A stretch of 40,214 nt of DNA from Seminavis robusta (taxonomy: Eukaryota > Bacillariophyta > Bacillariophyceae > Naviculales > Naviculaceae). A program made the position numbers and the translations under genes. Numbering within the stretch: the first letter of the stretch is position 1; each line of letters opens with the position of its first letter. Below are positions 40,094 to 40,214 of the stretch, piece by piece. The stretch covers positions 1 to 40,214 of the forward strand of contig CAICTM010000996.1 in the NCBI GenBank assembly GCA_903772945.1, read 5' to 3'. The notes beneath the pieces were generated by a model. It saw nothing but the letters and a program-made list of their open reading frames with translations. It had not been told where the DNA came from and did not search any database.

Positions 40094-40213
40094 TCAGCGA
40101 GTCGTGCTTCCAAAGTATGGTCGCACTAATCGAATGTTGATGGGCTCGATGTAGTTCCTTCGCTGAATATGAAGAGTTCCTGATGCTTTGTTGAAACTCA
40201 CCACCTTGAAAGG
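40094..40213 (-). pseudogene. Retroelement integrase C-terminus, cut by the window edge
   Basis: Reading inward from the right edge on the minus strand, 39 codons before a TGA (40096-40094) give PFKVVSFNKASGTLHI, then RRNYIEPINIRLVRPYFG. This matches the GPF/GPY-type chromodomain-side segment of Ty3/gypsy-like integrases: (G)P[FY]KV...GT..I....Y.E.INIR..RPYF. It differs from the integrase at 16465, so it comes from another element family. Whether the rest of the element is intact lies outside the window. Confidence 0.65.
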
Positions 40214-40214
40214 G

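Noticed and set aside
40078..40150. tRNA-like start (TAGCTCAG)
   Set aside because: No acceptor stem or T-loop (GGTTCGAATCC) found; the DNA is explained by the integrase frame on the other strand.

Overview
The window looks like nuclear DNA of a pennate diatom; Seminavis robusta or a relative is my best guess from gene style, not from a database search. Reasons: two proteins carry diatom-type bipartite plastid presequences followed by a lumen-type signal; there is a membrane-anchored leucine-rich-repeat (LRR) protein and a 7TM receptor of kinds common in diatoms; introns are few and short (129 and 102 bp inferred here); intergenic DNA is full of short palindromes (TACCGGTA, GGTACC, CTAGCTAG) and transposon debris; and coding regions are rich in CAA/CAG/AAC homopolymers. 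No bacterial operons, CRISPR arrays or convincing tRNA/rRNA genes were seen.

Layout. 1.3-3.1 kb: disordered Asn/Ser-rich protein with seven near-identical decapeptides (+). 4.1-4.8 kb: thylakoid-lumen FKBP isomerase with one intron (+). 5.1-7.1 kb: membrane-anchored LRR protein (-), followed after its stop by an in-frame second copy of its own last ~57 codons. 8.0-8.5 kb: inverted-repeat element. 9.8-13.2 kb: 1136-residue single-exon protein with transposase-like features (+). 13.2-20.2 kb: transposon graveyard with an LTR-terminus-like palindrome, an odd ORF built of micro-duplications, a truncated Ty3/gypsy-type integrase with a possible 3' LTR, a frameshifted Ty1/copia-like Gag on the opposite strand, and the orphan 3' end of an MFS transporter gene. 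20.3-20.8 kb: MITE with TTA duplications. 22.5-25.0 kb: RBR/RNF216-like E3 ligase (+), converging on an RluA-type pseudouridine synthase (25.6-26.6 kb, -).

27.2-39.2 kb is the gene-dense part: a lumen-targeted small protein (-) divergent from a MEAK7-like TLDc protein with an in-frame intron (+); a coiled-coil protein (-) divergent from Rrp6/EXOSC10 exonuclease (+); a disordered protein with unresolved 5' end (-); a second MITE of the same terminal-repeat type with TAA duplications (36.7-37.3 kb); and a GPCR-like 7TM protein with a ~270-residue third loop (-). The window ends inside another retroelement, seen as an integrase C-terminus on the minus strand.

The genes do not form one pathway. 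Two are plastid-lumen proteins, three act in RNA or protein turnover and modification (Rrp6, RluA, RBR ligase), and two are surface proteins (LRR, 7TM). The most interesting points are the duplicated LRR tail that could act as an alternative 3' end, the transposase-like orphan, the two related MITEs, and a decamer GATTCGATTC found exactly only upstream of genes. No clearly new multi-gene system was found.
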